A DNA stretch of 64,000 nt from Fen-1308 sp035319125 (lineage in GTDB: Bacteria > Nitrospirota > Thermodesulfovibrionia > Thermodesulfovibrionales > Dissulfurispiraceae): assembly GCA_035319125.1 (NCBI GenBank), contig DATHDG010000022.1:19264-83263 (forward strand), written 5' to 3'. Positions 8,474-16,268 of the stretch are shown in pieces (the first letter of the stretch is position 1; each line of letters opens with the position of its first letter). Both the position numbers and the translations under genes were made by a program. A model generated the notes under the pieces. That model worked only from the letters and a program-made list of their open reading frames with translations, was not told the origin of the DNA and did not search any database.

Positions 8474-9472
8474 ATGCCGAAGGCAATCGCTTTGTATTCA
8501 GGCGGGCTGGATAGCATTCTGGCAGTTCTTGTCATGAAACGATTAGGCATCGAAGTGACAGCCGTGCTTTTTGATACTGAATTTGGTTGTAGTGTTTCTA
8601 GGAGGGTAAAGGGAACATCTCTTCACAAATCAGTCAATTTTGATGTGGAAACGCGTTATATAGGCGATCGATTCATTGAACTTGTGAAGAATCCGAAGTT
8701 TGGTCACGGCAAGCGTATGAACCCATGCATAGATTGCAAGGTGCTTATGTTTAAAGAAGCAAAGGCGCTCATGGACATGCGCGGCTTTGATTTTCTCGTG
8801 ACCGGTGAGGTCCTTTGGCAGAGACCGATGAGCCAGAGAAAGGATACGTTGCCGCAGATTGAGAAAGAGGCAGGAGTGACAGGTTTTGTCGTGAGGCCAT
8901 TAAGTGCGAAGCTTATGAAGCCTACGATTCCGGAAGAAAAAGCATGGATTGACAGAGATAAACTTTATGCCATGTCGGGACGGTCAAGAAAGCCGCAAAT
9001 AATGCTGGCGGCAGAACTCGGACTGACAGAATATCCACAGCCGGCAGGCGGCTGCCTTCTTACAGATCCGGCTTTTTCATCCCGGCTGGCTGAATTGCTT
9101 TCGCATAATTCATCACCTTCAATGCGTGAAATCAGACTTCTTAGGATCGGCAGGCATTTCAGAACCTCAGATGGGAGGAAGATAATTGTCGGCAGAGATG
9201 AGTCAGACAACCTTGCGCTGAATAACCTTGTTGAACCTGGAGACTATGTTCTGCAAGTTTACGGCGAATACGGAAGTCCTCTTGTGCTGGCCGAGGCAGA
9301 GATGTCTGATGAAGGGTTAAGACTTGCAGCTGAGCTTTGCGCAAGATATTCAGCGGCCAGAAAGCTGCCGGTCGTGAAGGTTGAAATAGCAAGGAATGAA
9401 GAAGTTTCTTTCATAGAGGTAATTCCAGCCACAGAAGCCGCGATAGAATGTTTCAGAGTGGCAGCAAGTTAA
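8474..9472 (+). CDS. PP-loop ATPase, tRNA-thiolation-like (MnmA/ThiI-related)
   Basis: 332 residues. N-terminal PP-loop SGGLDS (residues 9-14) that binds ATP, a CxxC pair in NPCIDCK (Cys85, Cys88) and a further conserved-looking Cys194 in AGGCLLTDP. This layout resembles adenylating sulfur-transferases that act on tRNA, where two cysteines handle the sulfur. The C-terminal part (about 215-330) is unlike the MnmA beta-barrel. It is six bases after the heptose kinase, so an operon is likely. Substrate unknown; calling it MnmA or ThiI would go too far. Confidence 0.7.
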   Translation: MPKAIALYSGGLDSILAVLVMKRLGIEVTAVLFDTEFGCSVSRRVKGTSLHKSVNFDVETRYIGDRFIELVKNPKFGHGKRMNPCIDCKVLMFKEAKALMDMRGFDFLVTGEVLWQRPMSQRKDTLPQIEKEAGVTGFVVRPLSAKLMKPTIPEEKAWIDRDKLYAMSGRSRKPQIMLAAELGLTEYPQPAGGCLLTDPAFSSRLAELLSHNSSPSMREIRLLRIGRHFRTSDGRKIIVGRDESDNLALNNLVEPGDYVLQVYGEYGSPLVLAEAEMSDEGLRLAAELCARYSAARKLPVVKVEIARNEEVSFIEVIPATEAAIECFRVAAS

Positions 9473-9950
9473 AATCAAGACAGCGGTGCGGAATTACTTG
9501 TATTAAAAGTGAAGACTTGGCAAACAGTAACATTGTATTTTTCTACGACATCTCTTATATAGCATTGCATTAATGGGCAGTGGCTGATCTGTTTCGCCTG
9601 CAAAGCTGTATAGTAATTCCTCTAACATAGGTAAAATTTCCAAGATAACCCGCACCCTCAAGAAAAACGACAACGCGTGATTCATGTTGTAACTTGTGCC
9701 GTAATATCCAACAGAATTATTTGCGTTGTCCGCCTTCTTTTGTGACTAATATACAAATCCGCATATTAGCAAATCATGGGCGTACCGGGCCATATCGCCA
9801 TGTCAACGAGTACTGTCTAATATCCGCATTAGCATATTAGTCGCTACTAAAATATGTTGAATATCAACAATTAAATCAGGATATTATTTTTGTAATTGAC
9901 ATCGATTTTGCAATGTTATGTAGATTAATAGTTGTGTAGATAATAACTTG
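9473..9950. other. Gene-free interval with ATATTAG-type repeats
   Basis: No supported gene. An inverted repeat GACTAATAT (9744-9752) and ATATTAGTC (9834-9842) encloses further GCATATTAGC-like copies. After about 9850 it is AT-rich and may hold the promoter of the secreted-protein gene. It marks the border between the housekeeping genes and the accessory stretch. Confidence 0.4.
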
Positions 9951-10030
9951 TTCCCATCCGGCGCTCCGCGCCTGCGGGAACCAGGCAGTCAAGACGGACA
10001 CGCCCTAACGGGCGGCCGCTTACCGCCGTG
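9951..10030. repeat. Folded repeat, diverged short copy C
   Basis: A GC-rich structured element ending about 50 bases before the secreted-protein gene. It can fold as TTCCC/GGGAA around GGCGC-tcc-GCGCC, then CGCCC-taac-GGGCG. From GAACCAG through AAGACGGA and the CCGCTTACCGCC end it lines up with the right half of copies A and B (GAACCAG, GAGACGGA, GCCCCtgcGGGGC, CCGCTCAACTGCC). The left third seen in A and B is missing. Confidence 0.6.
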
Positions 10031-10082
10031 ATTGGGCCGTGCGATCAGGAGTAAACGTTACTCACAAACAATGGAGGTTATT

Positions 10083-11177
10083 ATGAAACCGATTTTAGTT
10101 CGTAGAAGCTATATGGCGATAATTTCCGGTTTTCTTGTTTCATCTATTATTTCTTTATTCATAGCCAACTCTGCTTTAGCCACGGATGTTAGCAAACCTG
10201 TTAACAAGCCACAGTCTGGCAAACTTAGCACATCAACAGAAGCGACTGCACCGTATAAATACAATGCAGATGATTTACAGTTAATGATTCGCATTATAGA
10301 TCTTTCAAGATTGATCGCAGTGAACGGCCCAATTATGGAGAAGGCAATTAGAGTAAAAGGTCTGACACCAGATAATTGGACGTTGGATATGATGGGAGTC
10401 AGCAGCCGGAACATGCATGGCTGGGGGGCAAACACAATTAACGTACCTGGGTTAGGTAATGCGAATGACGCTGGCAGATGGACAGACACAATGTGGCGCC
10501 CAGCCCTCAAGCAACAATTCGGGCTGCTCGGTTTGAAAGTTGGAGAAGGCCCGCTTCCGTCATGCGCTTCTACAAATGATACGGTTCAGACTGCCAGACA
10601 ATCGCTGTGGACCATTACGGCGGGCGATCCGTCAGCTGATCCGTTTGCGTCGTTTAGATCAGGGGTTGGCGACCCCAGAATAGGCTCAGGATTCTACGAT
10701 TCCTTCAAACATGCAGTTGGAAAGCTTTGGAAAAAAATGGGTGGTAAAACAGACGTTAACTGGGATGATGAGCCTAGTGGTGGAGGGGGTGTCCGTGGTC
10801 AACCAGTTCCCGAAGGTGGGAGTGGCGGTTCTGTTGCTCCAGATACAAAAAGCATTTGGTGGCTACTGATAAATATGGGGTCAAGATGGGGCCGGATAAA
10901 TTCGGCAATGGGTCAACCAAAACCTGTTGATCCAGGTATCGACCCCTCAACAATTGGCGTGAACAACCACACTATAAAAAATCCTAAGGATAGTAGCATC
11001 GGTGATCCCCATATTATCAATCCAAATCCTGAAAAACCACAAACTAAAGATAGCCATGGTAGCGTTCCAAGTAAGATAGACAGTAAAGGTAAGACGCCGA
11101 CGCCAGACCCAATCGAACCAACGGGTACACCTTCGGTTCCATTGCCAGGGAAAGGAGGTAGTATTCCTCCGAAGTAG
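10083..11177 (+). CDS. Secreted protein of unknown function
   Basis: 364 residues from the ATG at 10083, chosen because GGAGG lies six bases before it and a signal peptide follows at once (hydrophobic IISGFLVSSIISLFIANSALA, cleavage probably after ALA). The folded part is about 50-230 (contains IDLSRLIAVNGPIMEKAI and GWGANTINVPGLGN); the last 130 residues are rich in Gly, Pro, Ser, Asp and Lys and probably disordered or a spacer. Family not recognised. Likely exported or periplasmic. It sits between folded-repeat copies C and A, with no conserved neighbour. Confidence 0.7.
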   Translation: MKPILVRRSYMAIISGFLVSSIISLFIANSALATDVSKPVNKPQSGKLSTSTEATAPYKYNADDLQLMIRIIDLSRLIAVNGPIMEKAIRVKGLTPDNWTLDMMGVSSRNMHGWGANTINVPGLGNANDAGRWTDTMWRPALKQQFGLLGLKVGEGPLPSCASTNDTVQTARQSLWTITAGDPSADPFASFRSGVGDPRIGSGFYDSFKHAVGKLWKKMGGKTDVNWDDEPSGGGGVRGQPVPEGGSGGSVAPDTKSIWWLLINMGSRWGRINSAMGQPKPVDPGIDPSTIGVNNHTIKNPKDSSIGDPHIINPNPEKPQTKDSHGSVPSKIDSKGKTPTPDPIEPTGTPSVPLPGKGGSIPPK

Positions 11178-11273
11178 GGACAAAGGCGTTGCTGTTGACA
11201 TGATATAAACAGATGAAATAATTGCCCAACAAGGCAATCCAGCGGACGTCTTTCAGCCGCCGGTGATCCTTAC
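11178..11273. other. attC-like spacer before repeat A
   Basis: Contains GCCCAAC (11224-11230) running into AAGGC and then CAGCGGACG, close in form to the RYYYAAC core and stem of integron attC sites. No matching GTTRRRY partner was found downstream, so only a resemblance is claimed. Confidence 0.35.
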
Positions 11274-11408
11274 ATTCTTCCCCTCGCTTCGCTCGGGGAA
11301 GAATGCGGCAGTTGCGCGGCTCACTCCTGTCGCCCTCGCTCAGCTCGGGCGAAGAACCAGGAGTTCGAGACGGATCGCCCCTGCGGGGCACCGCTCAACT
11401 GCCGCATT
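11274..11408. repeat. Folded repeat copy A (135 bases)
   Basis: Begins with a hairpin ATTCTTCCCC/GGGGAAGAAT. An outer stem AATGCGGCAGTTG pairs with CAACTGCCGCATT, continued by GCGG/CCGC after one mismatch. Inside are ACTCCTG/CAGGAGT, TCGCCC/GGGCGA and GCCCC-tgc-GGGGC. Nearly identical to copy B, with paired base changes. It lies between the secreted-protein gene and the toxin gene. Confidence 0.85.
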
Positions 11409-11469
11409 CTACATTATTCGTCAGCGTATTGATTGCCAAAGTGCACACAATGTGATATCATAAGAATAG

Positions 11470-11748
11470 ATGAAACTTATAAATTGGAATTCTGAAAAAA
11501 GCCAGATACTTAAAGAAATCAGAGGAATTTGTTTTGAGGACATAGTCTTTTATATCAAAAAAGGGCATTTTTTAAATGATTATGAGCACCCAAATCAGAA
11601 GAAATATCCAGGTCAACGAATAATGGTAATCGGTATAGATAATTACGCCTACCTTGTACCTTATGTCGAAGACGACGAGGAAATATTTCTGAAGACTATT
11701 ATTCCGAGTCGAAAAGCAACAGAAGTTTATTTTGGAGGTAAAGAATGA
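11470..11748 (+). CDS. BrnT-like toxin of a type II toxin-antitoxin pair
   Basis: 92 residues. It has the layout of the BrnT fold: NWNSEKSQILKEIRG at the start, FEDIVFYI, then HPNQKKYPGQRI, strands MVIGIDNYAYLVPYV and the end IIPSRKATEVYFG. Proteins like this are small RNases or translation inhibitors paired with CopG-type antitoxins. It overlaps the next gene by four bases (ATGA) and comes first in the pair, as in brnTA. No clear ribosome site is seen. Assignment rests on pattern and pairing, not on verified activity. Confidence 0.75.
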   Translation: MKLINWNSEKSQILKEIRGICFEDIVFYIKKGHFLNDYEHPNQKKYPGQRIMVIGIDNYAYLVPYVEDDEEIFLKTIIPSRKATEVYFGGKE

Positions 11749-12023
11749 AAGTAAAATTAACTAAAGAAGAACGGGAAATATTGGACAGCTATGAAAAAGG
11801 TGAATGGGTTCCGGTCAAAAACTCTTCAAAAAGAAAAGCTGAACTATTGAGATATGCAAGGAACACATTAAAGAAAGACAAAAGATTGAACATTAGAATT
11901 TCCGAAAGAGACCTGACTGAATTGCAGAAAAAGGCAGTAAGCGAGGGATTACCTTATCAGACATATGTTTCCAGTATAATTCATAAATTTGTGAGTGGAA
12001 AACTTGTAGAGGTAAAAAATTAA
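11745..12023 (+). CDS. CopG/BrnA-like ribbon-helix-helix antitoxin
   Basis: 92 residues. The C-terminal half, KRLNIRISERDLTELQKKAV then GLPYQTYVSSIIHKF, is a ribbon-helix-helix DNA-binding domain; the N-terminal half (LTKEEREILDSYEKGEW) is the usual acidic, toxin-facing extension of this antitoxin group. GGAGG precedes the start and the ORF is coupled to the toxin stop. It would neutralise the toxin and repress the pair. Confidence 0.8.
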   Translation: MKVKLTKEEREILDSYEKGEWVPVKNSSKRKAELLRYARNTLKKDKRLNIRISERDLTELQKKAVSEGLPYQTYVSSIIHKFVSGKLVEVKN

Positions 12024-12076
12024 GCTGCTAACAAATCACTCGTGCCGATGACTGATAGCCGCTGCACAGTTCAGGC

Positions 12077-12210
12077 ATTCTTCCCCTCGTCTCGCTCGGG
12101 GAAGAATGAGGCAGTTGCGCGGCTCACTCCTGTCGCCCTCGCTCAGCTCGGGCGAAGACCCAGAGGTCGAGACGGATCGCCCCTGCGGGGCGCCGCTCAA
12201 CTGCCTCATT
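12077..12210. repeat. Folded repeat copy B (134 bases)
   Basis: Nearly identical to copy A. In the outer stem the C-G pair of copy A is an A-T pair here (AATGAGGCAGTTG with CAACTGCCTCATT), so the stem stays perfect. The inner CAGGAG arm is changed to CAGAGG without a matching change, so that inner stem is weaker. It ends eight bases before the next gene start. Confidence 0.85.
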
Positions 12211-12217
12211 AACTCCT

Positions 12218-12877
12218 ATGAAATTGGAAATGAGCGATTCAAACAGTATAGATATGATAGAGAAACTCATTCAACGAGTTCAAAAAACACAACATGGTTT
12301 CTTAGACATTCAGAAGGCAGCAGATGAAATATTTACTATCCATGCCGCCAAAGAAAGCCTTCGACTTGCCAAACAACTATTTGTTTCAGAAATATACCAG
12401 GAACGCGCACTGGCAACTTTCATCTTTGGCCGATTAGCAGCCAATTCGAGAAAAAGCATTACGTTTCTGAAGGAGCGAGTGAGCCAAGACAATGATTGGC
12501 GTGTACAAGAGATTCTGGCAAAAGCCTTTGACAGGTTTTGTACAGACGTTGGCTATGAAGATGCTCTTCCTGTTATTAACGAATGGTTGGCAGACTCCAA
12601 TCCCAACGTACGGAGAGCAGTCACAGAGGGGCTGAGAATATGGACAGGACGACCATATTTCCGCGACCATCCTGAAGTTGCCATTCGACTGTTGAGTCAA
12701 CTCCGAAACGACGAGAGTGAATATGTACGAAAATCAGTAGGGAATGCATTACGCGACATAAGCAAAAAACATCAGATGCTGGTAAAAACAGAATTGTGTA
12801 AATGGGACATCACAAATACGCGGATCAAACAAACTCACAAATTGGCAAGTAAGTTCTTGCAGAAGACGATGGGCTAA
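12218..12877 (+). CDS. AlkD-like HEAT-repeat protein
   Basis: 219 residues of tandem alpha-helical HEAT-like repeats. The part NPNVRRAVTEGLRIWTGRPYF, DHPEVAIRLLSQL and EYVRKSVGNALRDISKKH is typical of the DNA alkylation repair (AlkD, PF08713-like) superfamily, whose members bind or excise damaged bases; many homologues are of unproven activity. Start uncertain: ATG at 12218 lies eight bases after repeat B without a ribosome site, and ATG at 12230 is the alternative. Third cargo gene of the cassette-like stretch. Confidence 0.75.
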   Translation: MKLEMSDSNSIDMIEKLIQRVQKTQHGFLDIQKAADEIFTIHAAKESLRLAKQLFVSEIYQERALATFIFGRLAANSRKSITFLKERVSQDNDWRVQEILAKAFDRFCTDVGYEDALPVINEWLADSNPNVRRAVTEGLRIWTGRPYFRDHPEVAIRLLSQLRNDESEYVRKSVGNALRDISKKHQMLVKTELCKWDITNTRIKQTHKLASKFLQKTMG

Positions 12878-13213
12878 CGACTGCATCAACTAGTGACCGT
12901 GAGGACTTTTTGCACGAAACAGTCGCAACAGTGCTATGGGTTATATAGATTTTCAAAAGAATGCGGTGTATACGAAGAAAATCCGGCCGGCACGGAGTAC
13001 CAGAAACAACCGTAAATCATGCTTGATGATTATTTATCAGAATAAGCCTGGCGGATTCTGCTGGTGCTGGATAATCGCAGATTTTTAAATTTTGTTTGCT
13101 AGACCTGTCAATGTAAATCGTGACTTGGACACACAAATGATCCGGACTAATTATTTTCCTGAACAGTAGCCTATAGAGGGGATAAACGGCTTATCCCCTC
13201 TGTGCCGATGATA
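12878..13213. other. Gene-free interval after the accessory stretch
   Basis: Starts with GGCTAAC overlapping the stop of the HEAT-repeat gene, similar to motifs that follow the other two cargo units. No gene or RNA was seen. The right end carries the hairpin at 13175-13201. Confidence 0.4.
13175..13201 (-). terminator. Hairpin after the Met-rich gene
   Basis: AGAGGGGATAA (13175-13185) and TTATCCCCTCT (13191-13201), a perfect 11-base stem with a 5-base loop, 12 bases past the stop of the minus-strand gene at 13214. No long T run. Confidence 0.6.
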
Positions 13214-13651
13214 TTAGTGTTTGTGCTCTACCGGAGCAGTTACTTCTTTTTTCTGCTCTCCAGGGTTGTGTTGCATGTTCATCATATTCTGGCAATTTGC
13301 CATCATCTTATCAACTTTTTCTATCATGACGGCCAGTTCTTTATCCATAGCCATCTTCTCATCCGCCGACGGATTGCCGAGCATTTTCTTCTGTATTACC
13401 ATCATATCTTTCATCATCTTCATAGAATCATGCATCATTCTATGGTGCATCATCATGCCGCCGCCCATCATCCCGTCCTTCATCCCATCTTTCATCATTG
13501 GGCAATTCATAGCACCCATATCACCTTTCATGGTCTGGCTATTCATCATTGGCATGTTGTGAGGTGCAGCTTTCTGTTCATCAGCCGCCTGAGCAATACT
13601 TAATAATCCAAGTATCGCTATTGATATCAATGCTGCAGAGACTTTCTTCAT
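13214..13651 (-). CDS. Periplasmic Met/His-rich protein, probably metal-binding
   Basis: 145 residues with a signal peptide (MKKVSAALISIAILGLLSIAQA, cleavage about 22). About 31 residues are Met, many as MM or MxxM, with added His and two Cys (Cys near 50 and in ANCQN). Such Met/His arrays bind Cu(I)/Ag(I) in periplasmic copper proteins; a copper role here is inference. The ribosome site is AGGGAG. It is a single gene with its own hairpin terminator; no copper ATPase or regulator is adjacent. Confidence 0.75.
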   Translation of the reverse strand: MKKVSAALISIAILGLLSIAQAADEQKAAPHNMPMMNSQTMKGDMGAMNCPMMKDGMKDGMMGGGMMMHHRMMHDSMKMMKDMMVIQKKMLGNPSADEKMAMDKELAVMIEKVDKMMANCQNMMNMQHNPGEQKKEVTAPVEHKH

Positions 13652-13874
13652 TATTTTTTCTCCCTAGTTATCTTTTTTTGACATTTTGCGCATGCGAAAT
13701 TCACATGGCTTGTACAGCCTTCCTCTAGAAAAATCGTCAGCAATAGCTATTACGAGTTTGCCAGGATGTTTAAATTATATCAAACAATCCATTCTTTGCA
13801 TATTTTTGTCGTAGCTATTAATTTGGCCAAAATGCACAACTTCATGATCGAAATTTGCTAATACATTTTTTTAT

Positions 13875-14180
13875 TTATTCAATGTGCGATTGTGCCGTTT
13901 TGATTACCAGGTTTTTATCTTTTGTGGTCAATTTCCATTCCATTCCCGATGAATGGATGCCGGCATTCTTGTCCTGCCCATTGGCGATGTACCAGTGCCC
14001 GTATCGCTGAACCATTGAAAATGGATGGTTTTCCGAGCAGAGCATGCCGCATGGCCTGATTTCCTTGAAATAAAGTGTCTCAGCTGGCTCTTCGTCGAAT
14101 GATAGATCGGAGGGTAACTCAATCTTAGATACATCGATTCCGTCCGCTTCTTTTTGATCCAGCCACTCAGAGATTGTCAT
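13875..14180 (-). CDS. Small conserved-looking hypothetical protein
   Basis: 101 residues, soluble, not recognised. Notable parts: RPCGMLCSENHPFSMVQRYGHWYIANG with two Cys spaced CGMLC, and GIHSSGMEWKLTTKDKNLVIKTAQSH. AGGGAGA before the ATG supports translation. It lies 24 bases after the coiled-coil membrane protein gene, so both may share a transcript. Confidence 0.6.
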   Translation of the reverse strand: MTISEWLDQKEADGIDVSKIELPSDLSFDEEPAETLYFKEIRPCGMLCSENHPFSMVQRYGHWYIANGQDKNAGIHSSGMEWKLTTKDKNLVIKTAQSHIE

Positions 14181-14204
14181 GATATATTCTCCCTTTTCAG
14201 CCTA

Positions 14205-14645
14205 TTATTTCGCCGATGCCTTTGAACTCGCCTTCTCGTATAAATCCTTCAATTCATCGATCGCAACTGTAAATTTTTTCTTCGCGGCAGACCACTTTTG
14301 TTTGCTCACGGTTTCAAGTTTCTCCAGCTCGGATTTGACGGTGGTGCGTTTGGCTTTCAATTCCTTCAATTTTTGCACAATTGCTGCACTTACCTCGGCA
14401 CCCTGACGCTCCATTCTTATTTCGAGTTCGCGCACTTGTTTGTCTATCTTGTCAAGCTGAATCCTTGCCTTCTCCATAAAATCTCTTTTTTCCGCTGAAA
14501 AGCTTTCCTGTGCCGACATGGCCCTATGTTTCGATTCATTGATTTCTTTTTCTTCGCTTCTTGTCTCATCCAAAAGACCAAACAATAAACCAATCGCCGT
14601 AAATAAAACAAAAACTAAAAAGATCCCGTATTTATTTTTTCCCAT
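14205..14645 (-). CDS. Membrane-anchored coiled-coil protein
   Basis: 146 residues from the ATG at 14645, which has GGAG five bases upstream (a longer frame starts at 14681). One membrane helix (KYGIFLVFVLFTAIGLLFGL) is followed by about 115 residues of charged Lys/Glu/Arg-rich coiled coil. No catalytic motif and no named family. Its neighbours on the same strand are a GlsB/YeaQ-type membrane protein and the 101-residue protein, so an envelope-stress role is possible but not shown. Confidence 0.65.
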   Translation of the reverse strand: MGKNKYGIFLVFVLFTAIGLLFGLLDETRSEEKEINESKHRAMSAQESFSAEKRDFMEKARIQLDKIDKQVRELEIRMERQGAEVSAAIVQKLKELKAKRTTVKSELEKLETVSKQKWSAAKKKFTVAIDELKDLYEKASSKASAK

Positions 14646-14701
14646 ATCCTCTCCGATGAATGATTGGTTGAATTTAAACAAATATGTTTCAACTTAAAGT
14701 T

Positions 14702-14941
14702 TTATCGTCTCAGCCGATGTATTAGTAAAGCCAATAGCACAGCACCAGCAGTAGCTGTTACTAAAGTGCCTATTCGTCCGAATGCTGCAATGCCAAGTAG
14801 TCCAAAAAGAAATTTGCCTGTGAAGGCACCTAGAATGCCGACTATTAAGTCGCCTAATAAGCCAAAACCGCGACCACGAGTCAACTTGCCTGCAAGCCAA
14901 CCCGCAACTGCACCGATGATTAGAAACCAGAATATGTTCAT
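14702..14941 (-). CDS. GlsB/YeaQ/YmgE family small membrane protein
   Basis: 79 residues, three hydrophobic helices, with the family pattern LIIGAVAGWLAGKLTRGRGFGLLGDLIVGILGA. Members are often induced by stress and are called transglycosylase-associated proteins, although enzymatic activity has not been shown for most. Confidence 0.85.
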   Translation of the reverse strand: MNIFWFLIIGAVAGWLAGKLTRGRGFGLLGDLIVGILGAFTGKFLFGLLGIAAFGRIGTLVTATAGAVLLALLIHRLRR

Positions 14942-15175
14942 GCTGTTTATTCCAGGGCAAGCTTATTCTGCTACAACTAATAACCTGTATTTCAGCTTGC
15001 CAAAGTGCAAAATATCGCCAGAACTCTACAATATCTTGATGATTTGTGTCAAAGCATGCATGCACTTTTCGATCTATGATTGGCTCCCGGCCCAATTTAA
15101 TTAACAGCCAAATGTCGATATACTGTAAGTCAGAAGCGGCGATTTTTATTTGATGAATATTGAAGGAGGGATAAA

Positions 15176-15670
15176 ATGGTCTCGACCGAAGGTGCCAGAT
15201 TGTCGAATTTGCTAAATCAGAAAGTGGCGGCGCTTAAAGATGCTTGTCGAGGTCTTGATGAAAAAACGGCATCGAGTGCTCCCACCGGCCGATGGTCGCC
15301 TAAAGAGATTATATCTCATCTATGCGGCAAGAATGATAGTGACGCCATGTCTATTATTCAACCATTTCTGGATAGCGATAATGCACGCATAGACCTTGAA
15401 TCTGGAAATTCATTTTTTACCGATGACCGCGCTAAAATGACACTTGCAGACTTGCTTGTTCTGTTTGAACAAAGATATAAGTTGTTGTCCGATAGAGCAG
15501 CATTGCTGACTGATAAGCAGCTTGCTAAAACAGCACATATCCCCCTGCTGAAGGAATCTTCTATTGGTGAACATCCGACCCTCGCCAAATGGCTGGAAGC
15601 CATAGCTGAGTATCATCTGAATTTTCATATCGACCATTTAAAAGAGATACGGCAAGCCCTCCTGAGTTAA
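15176..15670 (+). CDS. DinB-like four-helix metalloprotein
   Basis: 164 residues of the DinB/YfiT superfamily: GRWSPKEIISHLCG early (His for the metal site) and AEYHLNFHIDHLKEIRQAL at the end (two His, three residues apart). Members use the three-His site for Zn or Ni and several act as thiol transferases; substrate unknown here. GGAGGG precedes the ATG. Confidence 0.8.
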   Translation: MVSTEGARLSNLLNQKVAALKDACRGLDEKTASSAPTGRWSPKEIISHLCGKNDSDAMSIIQPFLDSDNARIDLESGNSFFTDDRAKMTLADLLVLFEQRYKLLSDRAALLTDKQLAKTAHIPLLKESSIGEHPTLAKWLEAIAEYHLNFHIDHLKEIRQALLS

Positions 15671-15921
15671 CCCTAACGTTGCATAATCAGGATGGAGGAA
15701 TGCCTCAAAGTCTTTAAAATGCGATGCTGAACTAATATTCATCGAGCTTTGCAGGATTTAATAATTTGTGAATTCCTGCCCATCCTGTTGCTGGAAATAT
15801 CATGCAACAAAAAGGTTAAGTAATAGCATTGATTTACTAAGACACCAAATGCCTGTTATCGGCAGCTTTGCGATTCTTTGGCAACGATTATCATATGAAA
15901 GATGGCGACCTTTGTAAGCCC

Positions 15922-16077
15922 TTACGATTGATGCCTGGATCGCCATTTTTTATAAATAATAAAGACCAGAGCGAGCGCGCCAACAACGGCAAGTCCTGGC
16001 ATGATGGGTAACATGAAGAATACGGCAGCTACGATCAAAATACATAAAACAGTTTGCAGTATGGCATATTCCTTCAT
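15922..16077 (-). CDS. Small membrane protein, 51 residues
   Basis: ATG at 16077 to TAA at 15922: MKEYAILQTV, then one long hydrophobic stretch (VLCILIVAAVFFMLPIMPGL and AVVGALALVFIIY) and a basic tail KKWRSRHQS. It looks like one hairpin or one to two membrane helices with a cytoplasmic positive end. No strong ribosome site is visible. The clear membrane-protein composition supports it as a real gene. Confidence 0.55.
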   Translation of the reverse strand: MKEYAILQTVLCILIVAAVFFMLPIMPGLAVVGALALVFIIYKKWRSRHQS

Positions 16078-16116
16078 GTACTATTAATCACTATTCAGGC
16101 TCAGATCGTCAAGGCA

Positions 16117-16194
16117 TCATAAAAGCATGTTGCTGATTGAACTGAGCGTTTCTGACAGAATATTCGAAGCAACCGGCTCTGACAATCGCTGCAT
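16117..16194 (-). CDS. Possible 25-residue peptide
   Basis: ATG at 16194 after AGGAGA at a good distance, ending in TGA at 16117: MQRLSEPVASNILSETLSSI plus five residues. The amphipathic, Ser-rich peptide lies between the leader-like protein (16269-16472) and the 51-residue membrane protein on the same strand. Only the ribosome site supports it. Confidence 0.25.
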   Translation of the reverse strand: MQRLSEPVASNILSETLSSISNMLL

Positions 16195-16268
16195 TTCGTT
16201 CTCCTGGGCTCAAACATATAATCTACTCGCTCATCTATGATAAAAATGGCCGAATCTCCAAAGGTTTC

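Noticed and set aside
9503..9685. Minus-strand frame of 60 codons
   Set aside because: No ribosome site, no family, codon use unlike neighbours.
9951..12210. CRISPR array
   Set aside because: Only three copies, about 80-135 bases long, with protein genes of 0.5-1.1 kb between them.
12106..12327. Plus-strand frame across repeat B
   Set aside because: Made of the palindromic repeat and the start of the next gene in another frame; no ribosome site.
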